Shown here piece by piece: positions 61,623-64,000 of a DNA stretch of 64,000 bases (position 1 is the first letter of the stretch; the number at the start of each line of letters is the position of its first letter). Under the pieces are notes generated by a model. It saw only the letters and a program-made list of their open reading frames with translations, ran no database searches and had not been told where the DNA came from. Made by a program: the position numbers and the translations under genes. Where the stretch lies: positions 3,480,300-3,544,299 of the forward strand of contig NZ_CP150634.1 of the NCBI RefSeq assembly GCF_038051925.1, given 5' to 3'. Origin of the DNA: Methylotuvimicrobium sp. KM2. GTDB taxonomy: Bacteria; Pseudomonadota; Gammaproteobacteria; Methylococcales; Methylomonadaceae.

Positions 61623-62831
61623 TCATGATTCTTCCCTTTCCGTTGCGTTATTTGATAGCTCCGGATGACGGATTTCCCATTCATGTTGTGCTTCTTCTAG
61701 TTGTTTCTTCAATGCTTCTTTATCGGGTAGGTACAGTTGATATTCCGACGCATAGATATTGGCATCTTTCGGTAGAGTGAGCTCGACCAGGTCGTCATGC
61801 TTTGTATGGCAAAGCAGAATCCCCACTGTGGGTTTTTCTTCATCCAGTTTTACATAGCGGTCGAAGTAATTCACATACATCTGCATCTGGCCGAGATCCT
61901 GATGAGCCAAGCGTCCCCGCTTTAAATCAATAATGACATAACAACGCAGCAAACGGTTGTAGAAGACCAAATCGACATAGAAGTGGTCATCATCAAAAGT
62001 GAAGCGTTTTTGCCGGGCTTCAAACAAAAAGCCTTTGCCAAGCTCTAGTAGAAAATGCTCGATTTTATCAATGATGGCAGTCTCAAGGTCATGCTCTGAA
62101 TAATCCGGTTTTTCCTGCAAGTCCAGAAATTCCAGAACATAAGGACTCTTTAATACATCCGAAGGCTGAGCAACCAGCTGACCTTTTTGAGCGAGTTCCT
62201 TTACTCTTTCCTGATCGCGGCTCAAAGCCAGCCGTTCATATAGACTAGAGTTGATTTGTCGTTTCAGTTCCCGTATACCCCAGGCATTCTCAATGGCTTC
62301 GATTTCATAAAAACGACGTTCATCTTCTGACTTTATCGATAATAAAACCACATAATGTGACCAGCTTAGATTGAAATACTCAGATAATGCCCGCATGATC
62401 TTTTGAGTATCCAGGTTATTAAAAGGCAATGTCCCGGACATTGTTTGAGATTCGGCGGGTGGTGACTGTTGTATTTTTTGGAAATTTAAAGATGTAACAG
62501 ACAGTGTCGGTTGAATCTTTTGATAGCCCTGATAAAACTCCCTGAATTTTCGTAAGTTCGTGGGTGACATTCCGGATATGCCCGCTTGAATCAGTCGTTT
62601 TGACAGGGTATCGATCAGCTTTTTCCCATACAATTCCGCCCGTTCCACCCCCCCGTTTTCAAATTCCACAATGTACCAGCCAAACAGCCAGTTACGGACG
62701 ACCAGCGCAATATCGACTGAACGGGCAGCCTGAGCCTGCATGGCGGTCTGCGTCTGCTTAAACAGGCCGATCAGCCCATGAAATTCCAAATCATGTCCCG
62801 ACTTGTCCTTCTGTGGTTCAATTTCGTGCAT
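61623..62831 (-). CDS. YhcG-type PD-(D/E)xK nuclease (DUF1016)
   Basis: A 402-residue protein. The N-terminal DUF1016 domain has ALVVRNWLFGWYIVEFENGG, LSKRLIQAGISGMSPTNLRK and LSWSHYVVLLSIKSEDERRF. The C-terminal nuclease domain reads KRFTFDDDHFYVDLVFYNRL, LRCYVIIDLKRGRLAHQDLG and QMYVNYFDR, where V-D-L ... I-D-L-K are the catalytic residues. The family occurs in genomic islands and is linked to DNA repair or defence. I prefer MHEIEPQ as start (GGAAG ahead); MQVLEDR eight codons earlier is the alternative. Confidence 0.9.
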   Translation of the reverse strand: MHEIEPQKDKSGHDLEFHGLIGLFKQTQTAMQAQAARSVDIALVVRNWLFGWYIVEFENGGVERAELYGKKLIDTLSKRLIQAGISGMSPTNLRKFREFYQGYQKIQPTLSVTSLNFQKIQQSPPAESQTMSGTLPFNNLDTQKIMRALSEYFNLSWSHYVVLLSIKSEDERRFYEIEAIENAWGIRELKRQINSSLYERLALSRDQERVKELAQKGQLVAQPSDVLKSPYVLEFLDLQEKPDYSEHDLETAIIDKIEHFLLELGKGFLFEARQKRFTFDDDHFYVDLVFYNRLLRCYVIIDLKRGRLAHQDLGQMQMYVNYFDRYVKLDEEKPTVGILLCHTKHDDLVELTLPKDANIYASEYQLYLPDKEALKKQLEEAQHEWEIRHPELSNNATEREES

Positions 62832-62864
62832 TATTCTATCTTCCAACACCTGCATTCTAGGTTC

Positions 62865-63071
62865 TTAATAACAATCCGCGTTAAGGTACTTTTTGAGTTG
62901 TCCTGCATTGAGTACCTCGTAAAAGTTCATTTTCTTTTTCTGCGGGAGAATGATGTTTTTGCTGAAAGCATCGCCGAGGGTCGGATTGTTGCCTTCGGCG
63001 AGCAGTTCATCGATCTTGGCCTTAAAGGCCCCGTAGAAATCTTTGTGATTTCTGATAGGCTGAATATTCAT
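62865..63071 (-). pseudogene. Truncated HigA-type antitoxin
   Basis: Starts MNIQPIRNHKDFYGAFKAKI like HigA antitoxins (M-N-I-x-P-I-R-N-x-x-D), but soon departs from the family (LLAEGNNPTLGDAFSKNI) and lacks the helix-turn-helix domain. It follows the HigB remnant in the normal higBA order. Confidence 0.55.
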
Positions 63072-63201
63072 TGATATTCTCGACATTAATCTTATCGTAT
63101 TGAGCATGTGTGCCAATGAATTTCACCCAGACAATGCCCTCTCGATAGTTCATTTCTACAACTAATCTAAACACACAATACTTCCAAAAGTACATCTGTC
63201 G
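63022..63201 (-). pseudogene. C-terminal remnant of a HigB-type toxin
   Basis: KYCVFRLVVEMNYREGIVWV and KFIGTHAQYDKINVENI are the last two strands of HigB toxins (F-I-G-T-H-A-x-Y-D-K-I). The N-terminal two thirds are missing, and the expected stop is lost, so the frame runs into higA. The upstream junction falls near the end of the large gene at 63167. Confidence 0.65.
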
Positions 63202-64000
63202 ACCATCGTTCACCGTTTATTGCCTGCGCCCTTCCGCATGAATCAGACATAGAAACCAATTGGTAATCTACGCTATTGCCAAAGTCAAAGTAGCTTTCGG
63301 CTGGTTTTGCAAATCGTATGTTCCAGTATGCGACACCCTGATCAAACCGAATTTTTATTGCCTTACCTGAGTCGAATTTTATGATTAGTTTTCTGTGGTG
63401 CGGTATATCTTTTTTACTATCGAAAATATTCAACATGACAGCGGTATTAAGCTTTTTATCGATCCACTCCTGAGCAAAAGAAGCAAATTCATCTCGTTTT
63501 GCCCAGTCATGATGAGCCCGGTTCCCATTTCGGTCTCGCGCCTTGAATAGCGTATTCACCGTAAATTTATTAATCTTTGGATTCTTATCAAATACTGGCT
63601 TAAATAAGGCAGTCAAAAGCGATACAGCGGCAGGATTTTGAATGTATCGGTCGGAATAAACAACCTCAGTTACCTCGCCTCTCTCCCATAAGTCGCTTAA
63701 TTCTTCATGTTGACCGCTGATAAGCTCCCAAAATTTAGAGCCGAAACTGTTTAGATCACCGTTAAGTTCGGAGCAGATTTCAATATCGAAAACCGATGTT
63801 TTGGTTCTGCGCATCCACCGAGATGTATCGAGCTCTACTACTTCGGCTGAAACATTGGCTAGTGTTTCAACCACGATTTGTCCTCGCTGATGCCATGAAG
63901 GGCCTGGAACCACCGCATTTGAAAATTTAGATGCAATGGTGAAGACAGCTTCGCCTTTTACGACTTGTGCAACGATAGGATTATCGTCACCGACTGTACT
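63167..64000 (-). CDS. C-terminal part of an unidentified large protein (5' end outside window)
   Basis: The frame is open to the window edge (STVGDDNPIVAQVVKGEAVF lies just upstream of the first in-window ATG), so the gene continues to the right. Visible parts include EVVYSDRYIQNPAAVSLLTA, RAHHDWAKRDEFASFAQEWI and RFDQGVAYWNIRFAKPAESY. The S-D-R-Y-I-Q-x-P segment recalls C-terminal domains of large defence helicases, but I cannot name the family. No P-loop is in view. Confidence 0.6.
   Translation of the reverse strand, partial: STVGDDNPIVAQVVKGEAVFTIASKFSNAVVPGPSWHQRGQIVVETLANVSAEVVELDTSRWMRRTKTSVFDIEICSELNGDLNSFGSKFWELISGQHEELSDLWERGEVTEVVYSDRYIQNPAAVSLLTALFKPVFDKNPKINKFTVNTLFKARDRNGNRAHHDWAKRDEFASFAQEWIDKKLNTAVMLNIFDSKKDIPHHRKLIIKFDSGKAIKIRFDQGVAYWNIRFAKPAESYFDFGNSVDYQLVSMSDSCGRAQAINGERWSTDVLLEVLCV

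Overview
The window looks like a chromosomal segment of a gammaproteobacterium, most plausibly a methanotroph-like Methylococcales member. That placement is inference: it rests on gene style (Na+-NQR, an aa3/caa3-type oxidase operon with ctaG), moderate GC and a very repeat-rich, IS-rich background, not on a marker gene. Two stretches read as conserved core genes with higher GC (about 20.0-32.9 kb: respiratory genes; about 35.7-40.3 kb: assorted housekeeping-like genes). The rest is accessory DNA dominated by toxin-antitoxin modules, insertion sequences, non-autonomous mini-elements, restriction/modification genes and gene remnants.

Layout. 0-8 kb: VapBC-like pairs, two of three near-identical DDE-transposase IS copies, an IS5-type element, fragments of defence-like genes and two ParE/RelE modules. 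8.1-10.2 kb: a group II intron with its reverse transcriptase. 10.3-16.9 kb: a minus-strand operon dndC - small protein - dndD - dndE fused to an ATPase - rmuC, that is, a DNA phosphorothioation module of unusual composition. 17.2-19.4 kb: a decayed toxin-antitoxin pair and an IS3-type element. 20.0-25.5 kb: a Na+-NQR operon (nqrA, B, C, E, F) with no room for nqrD. 25.8-31.1 kb: cytochrome c oxidase operon (ctaC, fused ctaD/III, a small membrane protein, ctaG), a divergent DUF2231 gene and a CopD-like gene. 31.4-32.9 kb: a PaaK-like adenylate-forming enzyme. 33.0-35.7 kb: an IS110/IS1111-type element and nested repeats around an AspRS-like relic. 35.7-40.3 kb: an alpha/beta hydrolase, a DUF2156-type protein, a c-type cytochrome and a GNAT protein among more nested repeats. 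40.4-47.6 kb: type I restriction-modification genes hsdM, hsdS and hsdR, with HicAB and other small antitoxin genes between hsdS and hsdR.

47.7-64 kb: a tRNA-Asn-linked integration hot spot. Two direct copies of a 43-bp tRNA-Asn 3' half, each with its terminator and a duplicated 222-codon gene, mark the ends of an 8.7-kb element. That element holds an internally deleted integrase, a RelBE pair, an IS copy, a frameshifted multiheme cytochrome and an IS66-type element. A second element starts at the right-hand copy and carries an integrase relic, a DUF433/DUF5615 pair, an intact tyrosine integrase, a YhcG-type nuclease, HigBA remnants and a partial large gene at the edge.

The clearest small-scale stories are three mini-element families. 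One shares ends and 8-bp target duplications with IS66-type elements; one is a 175-bp element with 5-bp target duplications; one is a 66-67-bp palindromic unit nested inside another repeat. One insertion rewrites the HsdS C-terminus, one splits an aspartyl-tRNA-synthetase-like relic, and one lies directly on the nqrF stop codon.
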